NCBI RefSeq assembly: GCF_026262645.1
Contig: NZ_SHNO01000001.1
Coordinates: 1,426,001-1,490,000, forward strand
Length of the DNA: 64,000 nt
Reading direction: 5' to 3'
Source: Candidatus Marimicrobium litorale
GTDB lineage: Bacteria > Pseudomonadota > Gammaproteobacteria > Pseudomonadales > Halieaceae
A program made the translations under genes and the position numbers. Every line of letters starts with the position of its first letter. Within the stretch, counting starts at the first letter, position 1. Positions 8,405-19,315 of the stretch are shown here, in pieces. The notes under the pieces were generated by a model. It was not told where the DNA came from, did not search any database, and worked only from the letters and a program-made list of their open reading frames with translations.

Positions 8405-8764
8405 ATGCAGATCCAACCCCGCCTGATCCGACTCCGCGATGCCCCGGCCTACCTCGGGATCAACAAGAATACTTTTAATCGCGTGGTGCGCCCTGCCCTG
8501 TCTGAGGTTTCCCTGGGACAACAAACCATTCTCTTCGACAGACTTGAAATCGACGCCTGGGCGGAGGACTATATCCAACGCAACGGGCGTCGTCCTTTAG
8601 GCTCAATTCTGGAGGACGATTTATGTCAAAGCGCAACAAAATGCCGGGGCTCCGCCTCAAAAACGGGATCTGGCATATCGAAAAACGCTCGCAGTACGCC
8701 CCCGGCGGCTGGCTCCGCGAAAGCACAGGAGTATCTGGCCGCACTGAGGCAGAGCAAAAACTGA
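8405..8764 (+). CDS. AlpA-like excisionase/regulator (module 1)
   Basis: The 119-residue protein begins MQIQPRLIRLRDAPAYLGI, the winged-helix start seen in AlpA and MerR-like excisionases, and continues FDRLEIDAWAEDYIQ. Only the first 65 residues look like this domain. The rest is a Ser/Ala/Lys-rich tail read in a frame that overlaps the downstream recombinase by 142 bp. The same arrangement exists in module 2. The family includes directionality factors and activators of integrase genes, so control of excision is the likely role. The overlap with the next gene suggests translational coupling. Confidence 0.75.
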   Translation: MQIQPRLIRLRDAPAYLGINKNTFNRVVRPALSEVSLGQQTILFDRLEIDAWAEDYIQRNGRRPLGSILEDDLCQSATKCRGSASKTGSGISKNARSTPPAAGSAKAQEYLAALRQSKN

Positions 8765-9786
8765 TCCGTCGACTGGCGGAGATTCAAGAGGAGGCAAAGC
8801 AACAAGCCGCAGCGGTTTATACCTTCGAGGCAGCGGCACTGCGATACCTCGAAGATATTGCACAGTCGTCATCGGCAGAAACGATAGCGATACATCTGGA
8901 CCAGTTGTTCGTGTATATCGGCGCACTGCCCCTGGAGCAGGTCCACGACGGCACTTTAAAGCCATTCGTGGATGAGCGGCTCCGTCTGGGGAAGGCCCCG
9001 AAATCCATTAACAATGCGATTGGTACAGCCAGTGCAGTTCTCAATCGCGCGGCGCGGGTATGGCGAAATGAGCAAGGGCTGCCGTGGCTAAAACAGGCAC
9101 CGCCCAAACTCAGTCGGCTATCGCTCAAGGGGTGCCAGAAAAGACCGTACCCCTTGTCGTGGGAAGAACAGGACAGGCTTTTTTCAAGGCTCCCCCGCCA
9201 CCTGGCGGATGCCGCGATGTTTGCGGTCAATACGGGATGCCGGGAACAAGAGGTCTGCCAGCTGCGCTGGGCATGGGAGGTAAAACTGGATGATCTATCC
9301 ACTTTCGCCTTTGTCCTGCCCGAGTCGATCACCAAGACCAGTACCGAGCGGGTGGTGGTGCTCAACACGGTCGCGAAGGCAGTAGTCGATTCACGGCGGG
9401 GGATCCACGAGGACTTCGTGTTTACCTATCGGGGCAACCCGGTCGGGAAGTTACGGACCAGCGCGTGGATCAGGGCCTGGACGAAGGCCGGGTTACCGAC
9501 GGACAGCACCATACTCAAAGGCGTTCACAATTTGCGCCATACGTTCGGCCGAAGGCTGCGAGGCGCGGCGGTTCCACTGGAAACACGCAAGGCGCTGCTG
9601 GGGCATGCCAGTGGTGATATCACCACCCACTACTCGGCAGCCGAACTCGGCGAACTGCTGGATGCCGCGGAGAAGGTGACCGATCGTGGGCGCGCGCAAT
9701 CGCCCACCCTGACAGTGATAAAGCGGCAGAAGGAGGAAAGTGTCGGAAAACTGCCGGAAATGCGCGGGAAGGTTAGTGGCTGCTAA
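8623..9786 (+). CDS. Site-specific tyrosine recombinase (tRNA-directed integrase, module 1)
   Basis: The 387-residue protein has an N-terminal AP2-like arm-binding region, a core-binding domain at about 65-170 and a C-terminal catalytic domain. Catalytic residues are Arg in NTGCREQEVCQLRW, His-x-x-Arg in VHNLRHTFGRRLRG, His in LLGHASGD and Tyr in ITTHYSAAEL. GGAGGA lies nine bases before the ATG. It lies beside the 46-bp tRNA-derived att copy at 9806, the usual position of a tRNA-integrating recombinase, so it probably drives integration. Its module-2 homologue is at 20929-22017. The gene appears intact. Confidence 0.92.
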   Translation: MSKRNKMPGLRLKNGIWHIEKRSQYAPGGWLRESTGVSGRTEAEQKLIRRLAEIQEEAKQQAAAVYTFEAAALRYLEDIAQSSSAETIAIHLDQLFVYIGALPLEQVHDGTLKPFVDERLRLGKAPKSINNAIGTASAVLNRAARVWRNEQGLPWLKQAPPKLSRLSLKGCQKRPYPLSWEEQDRLFSRLPRHLADAAMFAVNTGCREQEVCQLRWAWEVKLDDLSTFAFVLPESITKTSTERVVVLNTVAKAVVDSRRGIHEDFVFTYRGNPVGKLRTSAWIRAWTKAGLPTDSTILKGVHNLRHTFGRRLRGAAVPLETRKALLGHASGDITTHYSAAELGELLDAAEKVTDRGRAQSPTLTVIKRQKEESVGKLPEMRGKVSGC

Positions 9787-9805
9787 GCTGCAGACCCTTA
9801 CGGAA

Positions 9806-9851
9806 TTGGCGCGCCTGGCACGATTCGAACGTGCGACCGCCTGGTTCGTAG
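9806..9851. repeat. attachment-site copy: 3' part of tRNA-Arg(ACG)
   Basis: These 46 bases are identical to 22048-22093, the anticodon loop to 3' end of the intact tRNA-Arg gene plus CCA and one flanking base. Identity stops at the edge of the anticodon loop; the next bases (ATATCG) do not continue the tRNA. This is a truncated tRNA left at the junction of two tandem elements, not a functional tRNA gene. Confidence 0.9.
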
Positions 9852-9892
9852 ATATCGACTAAAATTTTAACCTGTTGTTTTTATTAAACTTT

Positions 9893-9969
9893 ATGGTGGG
9901 TCGCCCGTTGCAAATCGCACCACCATGCACTACTCCGCAGAGCTCAAACCGGCAAAAGTCCGGCAGTAA
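9893..9969 (+). pseudogene. Remnant of a third tyrosine recombinase C-terminus
   Basis: The sequence resembles the 3' end of the recombinase at 20929-22017. The codons at 9919-9969 read TTMHYSAELKPAKVRQ then stop, matching the ITTHYSAPEL segment with the catalytic Tyr and the AKVR/CAAAAGTCCGGCA end of that gene. Upstream, similarity continues to about 9893 (GGTGGGTC against CTGGGTCAT) but is out of frame. Nothing further of the gene remains. It indicates an earlier insertion at this site that was later deleted. Confidence 0.5.
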
Positions 9970-10120
9970 AAACCAGCTGGATAAGAACCAGGCAGTTTGT
10001 CGATCCATGTTGTGTACCTGCGAATGCAACACTGCGGTATCAAGTGAGACCTCAACTGGACCAGGTTGACAACCTGTGGTATCCCACTGCTCCCGACAAA
10101 CTCCGCGGAAGTATCGCTAG

Positions 10121-11086
10121 ATGCGTGACAAACTGGAGCAATATCAGGTCTGGCTGTATCTGCTGACCATACTGGCGGGCATGGTCATCGGCTGGGTATG
10201 GCCGGGGCAGACCCGTCATTGGGAACTCCTGCTCTGGCCAGCCCTGGGTATTCTTCTATACACCACTTTCACTCAGGTGCCGTTGAACCACCTGAAGGCG
10301 GCGTTCGCCGATCGCCGGTTTCTGCTCGCGCTGCTGACCGGCAACTTTGTCCTGATGCCCCTGGTTATCGGCGGCTTGTTGTTGCTATTGCCGGACGAGC
10401 CCGCCATCCGTCTCGGCGTGCTCCTGGTCCTGTTGGTACCCTGCACCGACTGGTTCATCAGTTTCACCCATCTTGGCGGTGGGGATGGCGCCCGGGCGAT
10501 AGCGGCTGCGCCTGTCCTCCTGATTGTCCAACTCGTATTGCTACCGGTCTATATCTGGCTCTTCATGGGTGACCTCGCCATCGAGCTGGCGGTTGGCAGC
10601 CACTTGCTGCCCGCTTTCTTCGGCCTGATTGTCACACCGCTGATTCTGGCCTGGTTGACCGAACGCATGGCGCTTAGGCATCAACAGGCGCAAACACTTG
10701 TCAGCTGGCTCGGGTGGCTACCGATACCACTGCTGGCACTGGTAGTGTTTTTGATTGCCGGTTCCCAGGTCAGCCTGGTAATCGACAATGGCTCCCTGCT
10801 CTGGTCGGCGCTCCTGGTCTTCGTACTTTACCTGGTTGCCGCCGCCATCATCGGCAAGGTGCTGAGTGGATTGTTCAGGCTCACCCCCACCGTCGGCCGT
10901 ACCCTCGTCTTCAGCCTGGGCACCCGCAACTCGTTCGTCATGCTGCCGCTCGCGCTCTCACTGCCAGAGGTATGGCATGCCGCCGTCGTTGTCATCGTTT
11001 TCCAGTCCCTGGTCGAGTTGTTCGGTATGGTGGCTTTCCTCAAGTGGGTGCCTGGCCTCCTGATCCCTGACGCTACTCGGGCATGA
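10121..11086 (+). CDS. Arsenite-type permease of the ACR3/BASS superfamily
   Basis: The 321-residue protein is almost entirely transmembrane (about ten helices). The stretch VLLVLLVPCTDWFISFTHLG has a conserved Cys-Thr-Asp in a helix break, as in proteins usually annotated as arsenic resistance or bile-acid:sodium symporter-like. It would export arsenite or a related oxyanion across the inner membrane. The ACR3 motif around the essential Cys differs from the textbook sequence, so the substrate is less sure than the superfamily. It is the first cargo gene of the metal island and is not followed closely by the next gene (145 bp). No ArsR or ArsC gene accompanies it. Confidence 0.75.
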   Translation: MRDKLEQYQVWLYLLTILAGMVIGWVWPGQTRHWELLLWPALGILLYTTFTQVPLNHLKAAFADRRFLLALLTGNFVLMPLVIGGLLLLLPDEPAIRLGVLLVLLVPCTDWFISFTHLGGGDGARAIAAAPVLLIVQLVLLPVYIWLFMGDLAIELAVGSHLLPAFFGLIVTPLILAWLTERMALRHQQAQTLVSWLGWLPIPLLALVVFLIAGSQVSLVIDNGSLLWSALLVFVLYLVAAAIIGKVLSGLFRLTPTVGRTLVFSLGTRNSFVMLPLALSLPEVWHAAVVVIVFQSLVELFGMVAFLKWVPGLLIPDATRA

Positions 11087-11171
11087 CAAACACAGAGGTT
11101 CCCTGAGGCGCTGCGTCTTGAGCAGAAGAGTCAGGCATGGCAGGTCCTTCTGGCCCATTCTCGGGCGCGCC

Positions 11172-11200
11172 TGTTTATCGATAAGCTAGTTTGCTATACT
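11172..11200 (+). promoter_or_regulatory. Possible promoter of the czc-type operon
   Basis: TATACT at 11195-11200 is a good -10 element. A weak -35 (TGTTTA, 11172-11177) lies 17 bp upstream and overlaps the palindrome TTATCGATAA (11175-11184). It is the only credible promoter before the CzcI-like gene. A regulator bound to the palindrome is possible but none is encoded nearby. Confidence 0.4.
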
Positions 11201-11231
11201 GGAAACCCTGCTCCAACGGGCGGTCCCGATA

Positions 11232-11576
11232 GTGAAACACTGGCTCATTTTGGTTTTGGCGCTGATGACTGCATTGCAGTCAGCGGTTGCTACTGCCGAT
11301 TTGGATCAGGTTTATCACCCTGGAGTCGACCACCACGCTACTGAACAATGGCATAGCTCCGACGGCAATGTGGACACTCAATCAGGCGAACAGGCCCCAG
11401 CCGAGCATGATTCTGCTTCGGGGCATTGCCATCAATGCCACGGTCACCTTCAGGTCGTGCTCCTTAATGGTCCGCACGATGCGTTGGGTGCTATGCGCGA
11501 TCATGGGCCCCTGAACTATCAGATCAACCTTTCCTCCGGCGCTCCTTCCGCCCCGTACCGTCCTCCTATTTCCTGA
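11232..11576 (+). CDS. CzcI-like small periplasmic metal-binding protein
   Basis: The 114-residue product starts at GTG and opens with a signal peptide (MKHWLILVLALMTALQSAVA-TA). The mature part is rich in His, with a cluster HCHQCHGH at about residues 68-75, a plausible zinc/cobalt/copper-binding site. Such a small His-rich secreted protein in front of czcCBA matches CzcI of other metal-resistance operons, where it is thought to modulate the system. The assignment rests on position and composition, since the family is poorly conserved. Confidence 0.6.
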   Translation: MKHWLILVLALMTALQSAVATADLDQVYHPGVDHHATEQWHSSDGNVDTQSGEQAPAEHDSASGHCHQCHGHLQVVLLNGPHDALGAMRDHGPLNYQINLSSGAPSAPYRPPIS

Positions 11577-11639
11577 TCCTGCGACCTCATTCCCCGCCCG
11601 GGGAATAACTGTCATTTAGACTTTCGTAGGAGCAGTCTC

Positions 11640-12977
11640 ATGCTGTCTGCAATGCCCAGAAGTACTGGGTGGTGCGCTTTGCCGTATCACCTTATTCTTC
11701 ATGTATTTTCCCTGCTGGTAATGGTTTTTAATCCCGCCGTTGCCTATTCGGGAGAACAGCCGTTAACCCTTTCCGAAGCGCTATCCCGAGCCATGGCGCA
11801 AAACCCTAGCCTGCAGGTGTTCGACCTTCGTCTTGAAGCCCTTGCTGGTGGCCGCTTTACCGCGGATCAAAGTCCCGCCCTGGAGACTGGCCTGGAAGTG
11901 GAAAATTTCCTGGGCAGTGACAATCTGCAGGGTGTCGACGGGGCGGAGTACACCGTGTCCCTGTCGTCGGTACTCGAACTCGGGGACAAGCGCCGGGCCC
12001 GCGTCAACGTCGTTGAATCTCGATACGGACTGATGGAGGCCGAACGCCGAGCGGAGACCCTGGATGTGCTTGGGCGGGTGACCCAGCTTTTTGTCGCCAC
12101 TCTGGCGCTTCAGGAGAAGCTCCAGCTGGCCGCCGAGGCAGTGAGTCTGGCCGGGGCCACCCACGAGATCATCGCCCAGCGCGCAACCCGGGGTGCCACG
12201 CCAGAGGCCGAAGTTCTGCGTGCCAGGGCCGCGCTGATCCAGAGCCAGATCGAGCAGTCCCGCCTTCAAGCCGAGTTTGTGAACCGGAAAATGGCTCTGG
12301 CTTCCCTCTGGGGTGATACCAATCCGGACTTCAAGCTGTTGGAAGGCGACCTGTTTCAGTTCGGTTCGTCGGACGGCTTCGAGGCACTCTACCAGCGGGT
12401 CAACGACAGTCCGGCCATTCAGGTCTATGCCAGCGAGCAGCGTATCCGTGAAGCCGAAATTCAGCTGGCACGCAGTCAGTCCGAGAGTGATATCCGCTGG
12501 GAGGTCGGCATCCGCCGCTTCGAGGAACAGGATGACACAGCCTTCATCGCGGGTTTTTCCGTACCGCTCTTTGCAGGACGGCGCAATAGCGGCGAAGTAC
12601 GCGCTGCCCAGGCCGCACGCAATGAGGTCGGCTATCGTCGGCAGGACACCCTGCTGCGTCTCCATTCACGTCTGTTTGAAGCCTATCACCTGCGTCAGCA
12701 GAGCATCGAGGCAGTGGAGCGGATTCGCAGCCAGATGCTGCCCGATCTGAGCGAGGCGTTAACCCAGACCCGCGATGCCTACGAGAGCGGCCGCTACAGC
12801 TATGTGGAGTGGACTGCCGCGCAGCGAGAGCTACTCGCCGCACAGATGGCACTGGTTGACGCTGCCACCACGGCGCTGCTCAACCAGGCGTTGATCGAAC
12901 AACTGACGGCACAGCCGCTCGCGAGCATTCCGAGCGCTAACCCACAAATTCAGGATTCCAGCCATGCAACTAATTAA
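11640..12977 (+). CDS. czcC: CzcC-type outer-membrane efflux channel
   Basis: The 445-residue TolC-superfamily protein has a signal peptide ending near FNPAVAYSG and two repeats of long amphipathic helices. Typical CzcC elements are LTLSEALSRAMAQNPSLQ at the mature N-terminus and FSVPLFAGRRNSGEVRAAQAAR in the second half. It forms the outer-membrane end of the heavy-metal tripartite pump with the next two genes. AGGAG lies eight bases before the ATG. Its 3' end overlaps the czcB-like gene by 14 bp, so the three are one operon. Gene naming follows the operon type; the metal (Zn, Co, Cd, Ni) cannot be read from it. Confidence 0.85.
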   Translation: MLSAMPRSTGWCALPYHLILHVFSLLVMVFNPAVAYSGEQPLTLSEALSRAMAQNPSLQVFDLRLEALAGGRFTADQSPALETGLEVENFLGSDNLQGVDGAEYTVSLSSVLELGDKRRARVNVVESRYGLMEAERRAETLDVLGRVTQLFVATLALQEKLQLAAEAVSLAGATHEIIAQRATRGATPEAEVLRARAALIQSQIEQSRLQAEFVNRKMALASLWGDTNPDFKLLEGDLFQFGSSDGFEALYQRVNDSPAIQVYASEQRIREAEIQLARSQSESDIRWEVGIRRFEEQDDTAFIAGFSVPLFAGRRNSGEVRAAQAARNEVGYRRQDTLLRLHSRLFEAYHLRQQSIEAVERIRSQMLPDLSEALTQTRDAYESGRYSYVEWTAAQRELLAAQMALVDAATTALLNQALIEQLTAQPLASIPSANPQIQDSSHATN

Positions 12978-14178
12978 ACAACTTTCTCTGCTACTGGCAG
13001 CCACCTGCCTTGCGGTCAGCCCACTGCACGCCGCTGAGCAACCACAGGGTGAATCGCAGGCAGACGCCAAGGGACCTCACGGAGGCATTCTGTTGCAGCA
13101 GGAGAATACCACGGTCGAACTGCAAATCTTTGAACGGGACGTCCCTCCCGAATATCGTGCCTGGGTTACAGACAATGGGAAGCCCGTGATCGACGACATT
13201 GAACTCAGCGTCAATCTCACACGGCTGGGCGGGCAAGTGGACACTTTCAACTTCGATTATCAAAGCGACTACTGGCTGGGGGACGGCGTGGTGAATGAAC
13301 CCCATTCCTTCGACGTCGAAGTCACGCTTGCCATGGAAGGCAAGAAGTACCGCTGGCAATGGGAGTCCCACGAAGGTCGTACCCGTATCGCGCCGGATAT
13401 CGCTCAACGCGCAGGGATTGCGACGGCTGAAGCGGGAACTGGAGCCATCAAGCGCACTGTGACGGCCTACGGCAACCTGACCATGGCACCTCAGCAGCTG
13501 GCGAGGGTCAGTGCCCGCTTCCCCGGCGTCATTACCCGGGTCAGCGTTGATCTGGGCGATCGTGTTACTAAAGGCGATCTGCTGGCGCAAGTGGAGTCGG
13601 ATGAAAGCCTCAAAACCTACGAGCTGCGCGCTCCCATTGACGGCGTCGTGATCGAGCGCCGGGGCAGTAGCGGGGAAATGACCGGAGCGCAATCTCTGTT
13701 CGCTATTGCCGACTTGACCACCCTGTGGGCCGAACTCAAGGTGTTCCCTGGCCAGAGGGCCGAAATTGCCGTCGGCCAGAAAGTCCTGCTGCGAGCCGAG
13801 GGTATCGATCGGGAAGGCACCATTCGCCACCTGCTGCCTGCTCCCGGCACAGCCCCCTACTCTCTGGCCAGGGTGGAGGTAGACAATACTGACGGCATGC
13901 TCACTCCGGGTTTGCTGGTGACCGGGGACATTGTGGTGGAAACGGTGGACGCCACACTGACCGTAGAAAATCGCGCCTTGCAGTCCTTTCGCGACTGGAC
14001 CGTGGTCTTTACCCAGGTGGACGACACCTACGAGATTCGCCCCCTGGACCTCGGTCGCAGCGATGGCACCAAGACCGAGGTGCTGGAAGGCCTGCGTGTG
14101 GGTGACCGCTACGTGGTGCAGAACAGCTACCTGATCAAGGCGGATATCGAAAAATCCGGCGCATCCCACGACCACTAA
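12964..14178 (+). CDS. czcB: CzcB-type membrane-fusion protein
   Basis: The 404-residue periplasmic adaptor has a signal peptide (LLLAATCLAVSPLHAAE). It has an N-terminal His-containing domain (GPHGGILLQQENTTVELQIFE), as in CzcB proteins that also bind metal. The lipoyl and alpha-hairpin portion (ITRVSVDLGDRVTKGDLLAQVESDESLKTYELRAPIDGVVIERRG) is short, which is typical of the heavy-metal branch. The C-terminus ends SHDH, a possible extra metal ligand. It sits between channel and pump genes with overlap and a 12-bp gap respectively. Confidence 0.88.
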   Translation: MQLIKQLSLLLAATCLAVSPLHAAEQPQGESQADAKGPHGGILLQQENTTVELQIFERDVPPEYRAWVTDNGKPVIDDIELSVNLTRLGGQVDTFNFDYQSDYWLGDGVVNEPHSFDVEVTLAMEGKKYRWQWESHEGRTRIAPDIAQRAGIATAEAGTGAIKRTVTAYGNLTMAPQQLARVSARFPGVITRVSVDLGDRVTKGDLLAQVESDESLKTYELRAPIDGVVIERRGSSGEMTGAQSLFAIADLTTLWAELKVFPGQRAEIAVGQKVLLRAEGIDREGTIRHLLPAPGTAPYSLARVEVDNTDGMLTPGLLVTGDIVVETVDATLTVENRALQSFRDWTVVFTQVDDTYEIRPLDLGRSDGTKTEVLEGLRVGDRYVVQNSYLIKADIEKSGASHDH

Positions 14179-17298
<3,120 letters not shown>

Positions 17299-17388
17299 TG
17301 GCGCCGCTCTCGGCGCTCTCCCGGCCGGGAGTGGTGTGTCGCTGAAGCGCGTACATGTTATGGTCTTTTGAGAGGTGGAGAACTACTT

Positions 17389-18324
17389 ATGCACAACCAC
17401 AGCCTTGAGGATGACGCCAGCTCCAGACGCATAGGATTGGTTTTTTTCCTGAACCTGAGCTTCACTATCATTGAGTTCATCGGCGGAATACTGACCAACA
17501 GCACAGCCATCATGGCGGACGCTGTGCACGACCTGGGTGACAGCCTGTCTATCGGCAGCGCCTGGGTACTGAACCGGTTGGGGCGCAGATCCGCCAACAG
17601 CGAATTCACCTATGGTTATCGCCGTTTGTCACTGTTCGGCGCCTTTCTCAACAGCGTGGTGCTGATTGCCGGATCGCTGTGGGTATTGAGCGAGGCTCTA
17701 CCACGGCTTGCGGACCCGGTGATGCCGATGGCGGAGGGTATGCTCGCGCTGGCCATCCTGGGCGTTACCGTCAATGGGTTCGCAGCCTATCGTCTGAGCA
17801 AGGGCAACACCCTCAACGAAAAGGTGCTGAACTGGCACCTCTTGGAGGATGTGCTGGGCTGGCTGTCGGTACTGGTGGTGTCCATTACATTGATGTTTGT
17901 CGACTGGCCCATTCTCGACCCGCTGCTGTCAGTGGGCTTCACTCTCTTTATTCTGTTCAATGTGGTCCGCAATCTTTGGGCTACTGGTAAGCTATTTCTC
18001 CAGGCGGTACCTGACCGCGCGCTTCACGATAAGATTCGGAAAACACTGTTGGATGTCGACAGCGTCAGCGGCGTCCATCACCAACATCTCTGGTCACTTG
18101 ACGGAGAACACCATGTGCTGACAGCCCACATTGTTGTGGACAGGAACTTTAATGCTGATGAGTACGGTCGCATCAAGAGTGCCACGGCTGAGGCACTCGA
18201 ACAGTATGGGCTGGCTCACACCACCATTGAAGTTGAATGCAGTGAGGAGCTATGTCGCGATGGCACGCCGGAGCAGGACAATCGACAGACTAATCACACC
18301 GCGGGAGATCACGATGGCACCTAA
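17389..18324 (+). CDS. Cation diffusion facilitator (CzcD/ZitB-like) transporter
   Basis: The 311-residue protein has six helices. The metal site is visible as ADAVHDLGDS in TM2 and WHLLEDVLGW in TM5, the paired H/D residues of zinc-type CDF exporters. A cytoplasmic C-terminal domain (VSGVHHQHLWSLDGEHHVLTAHIVV) follows. ATG 17389 has AGAGGTGGAG upstream; an earlier TTG at 17368 is less likely. The C-terminus is charged and His-rich (NRQTNHTAGDHDG). It exports Zn/Co/Cd from the cytoplasm to the periplasm, where CzcCBA takes over. It overlaps the DUF3703 gene by 11 bp. Confidence 0.92.
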   Translation: MHNHSLEDDASSRRIGLVFFLNLSFTIIEFIGGILTNSTAIMADAVHDLGDSLSIGSAWVLNRLGRRSANSEFTYGYRRLSLFGAFLNSVVLIAGSLWVLSEALPRLADPVMPMAEGMLALAILGVTVNGFAAYRLSKGNTLNEKVLNWHLLEDVLGWLSVLVVSITLMFVDWPILDPLLSVGFTLFILFNVVRNLWATGKLFLQAVPDRALHDKIRKTLLDVDSVSGVHHQHLWSLDGEHHVLTAHIVVDRNFNADEYGRIKSATAEALEQYGLAHTTIEVECSEELCRDGTPEQDNRQTNHTAGDHDGT

Positions 18325-18682
18325 CTTCACCACGAAAATAGCACCCCACGTAGAGTCAGAGCTGGCCGAAGCGCGGCGATCCAGATTAGTCGGCCATGCT
18401 ATGCAGGAATTTGTGCATCTCGAAAGAGCCCATGTGCTCGGTCAGGAGTCTACCTACTGGCATGTCAAAGTTCATACACTGATGCTGCTGTGGGCTCTGC
18501 GAAACCATAGAGTGCGGGAAGCGCTAGGTCAGCTCTTCCGCATTGTTGGCGCTGCCACAAAAACGGCGCTTGGATTGGTGCCGCAGGGAAATACCGGCGG
18601 AACCAACGTTAGCCCATTCAAAGCAATGCCAATCGCACCTGAGTTGGCCGCATTGATTGGAGAAGCCAAGGCCGATGTGTAG
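18314..18682 (+). CDS. DUF3703-family protein
   Basis: The 122-residue protein starting at ATG 18314 shows the DUF3703 pattern: ELAEARRSRL, then FVHLERAHVLGQEST, then LGQLFRIVGAATKTALGLVPQGNTGG and SPFKAMPIAPELAALI. The family is regularly found next to metal exporters, but its biochemical role is not known to me. No membrane segment or signal peptide is evident, so it is probably cytoplasmic. The frame extends upstream to 18131 inside the CDF gene, but the overlap start with GTAA/ATGG spacing makes 18314 the better choice. Confidence 0.8.
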   Translation: MAPNFTTKIAPHVESELAEARRSRLVGHAMQEFVHLERAHVLGQESTYWHVKVHTLMLLWALRNHRVREALGQLFRIVGAATKTALGLVPQGNTGGTNVSPFKAMPIAPELAALIGEAKADV

Positions 18683-18810
18683 CCGTTCGCCTACGGTGGC
18701 TGCACGCGCGTGTTGATCCTGTCTCAGCCGGACGAACACCCATGTTCGCAGTTGATTGTAAAGCGCCAAAACTCGAAGGCGGCAGCATATCAGGACACCG
18801 TGTAGCTGGT

Positions 18811-18840
18811 TGTAGTTGTACTTTGACCGCTACAACTACA
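18811..18840. repeat. 10-bp perfect inverted repeat after the metal genes
   Basis: TGTAGTTGTA and TACAACTACA are exact reverse complements with a 10-base spacer. The site resembles a dimeric operator more than a terminator because the stem is AT-rich and no T-run follows. It is specific to module 2; I see no counterpart before module 1. Confidence 0.5.
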
Positions 18841-18914
18841 GCGACCGACAGTCTCGCAATGCGTGACTACATTTTATTGGAAAATCAACCAAAAACCCCC
18901 TCCACTCTGGGATG

Positions 18915-18943
18915 ACTAAGTGGTGCCAGTGGCACCACTTAGT
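18915..18943. repeat. 13-bp perfect hairpin ACTAAGTGGTGCC / GGCACCACTTAGT
   Basis: The two arms are perfect reverse complements around a three-base AGT loop, which gives a very stable hairpin on either strand. No T-run follows, so it is not a classical terminator. The GGTGCC core recurs at 19203-19208 in another imperfect palindrome. It could be a protein-binding or strand-exchange site of the element. Confidence 0.55.
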
Positions 18944-19278
18944 CCGTCGGCAGCTGACGGGGTTTCGTATCGTCCCGGCGCCGGCCTCGGACAGCGCGCT
19001 CAGAGCCGTTTGTACCGGCTGTGCGCGCCGATGCCAGCCCAAGTCACTGCCAAGCGCAGCGGGTAGTGACGTGGGCGCAGAGCCCCGCTCGTGCCGCAGC
19101 AAACCCTCACTCAGAACCGCCTGGTTTCTGCGGAAACCACCGAGAGAGCGTCCAGACCTGCCTCACTCCAGCGCAACCCATAACCCGGCAGGACTTGGTG
19201 CGGGTGGTGCCACTGGTACCATGAGCCCCATCGAGGCGCGGCGGGAAAAAACCCCGCCGCAAGTTGACCGGTTTTTTT

Positions 19279-19309
19279 GTGACAAACGCATTATCTGTTG
19301 GTCTATACT
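19279..19309 (+). promoter_or_regulatory. Promoter of integration module 2
   Basis: GTGACA (19279-19284) and TATACT (19304-19309) correspond to the GTGACA/TATAAT pair before module 1. The spacer here is 19 bp, longer than optimal, so this copy may be weaker or need an activator. Confidence 0.5.
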
Positions 19310-19315
19310 GTCGAC

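Larger units (their letters stand above)
18683..19278. other. Gene-free stretch with several inverted repeats before module 2
   Basis: No ORF here resembles a protein. The stretch contains perfect arms TGTAGTTGTA (18811-18820) and TACAACTACA (18831-18840), arms ACTAAGTGGTGCC (18915-18927) and GGCACCACTTAGT (18931-18943), and an imperfect palindrome at 19038-19075 whose right arm matches the repeat at 6740-6751. It is homologous in part to 6485-6960 before module 1. It may hold recombinase arm sites or terminators for the metal operon. Confidence 0.6.

Noticed and set aside
9806-9851. A second tRNA-Arg gene
   Set aside because: Only the 3' part from the anticodon loop is present; the D arm and 5' acceptor strand are missing, so it is an att copy.
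9972-10000. Short similarity to tRNA-Arg in the plus orientation (CAGCTGGATA and GAACCAGGC)
   Set aside because: Two short matches with a large internal gap and no cloverleaf; chance similarity is likely.
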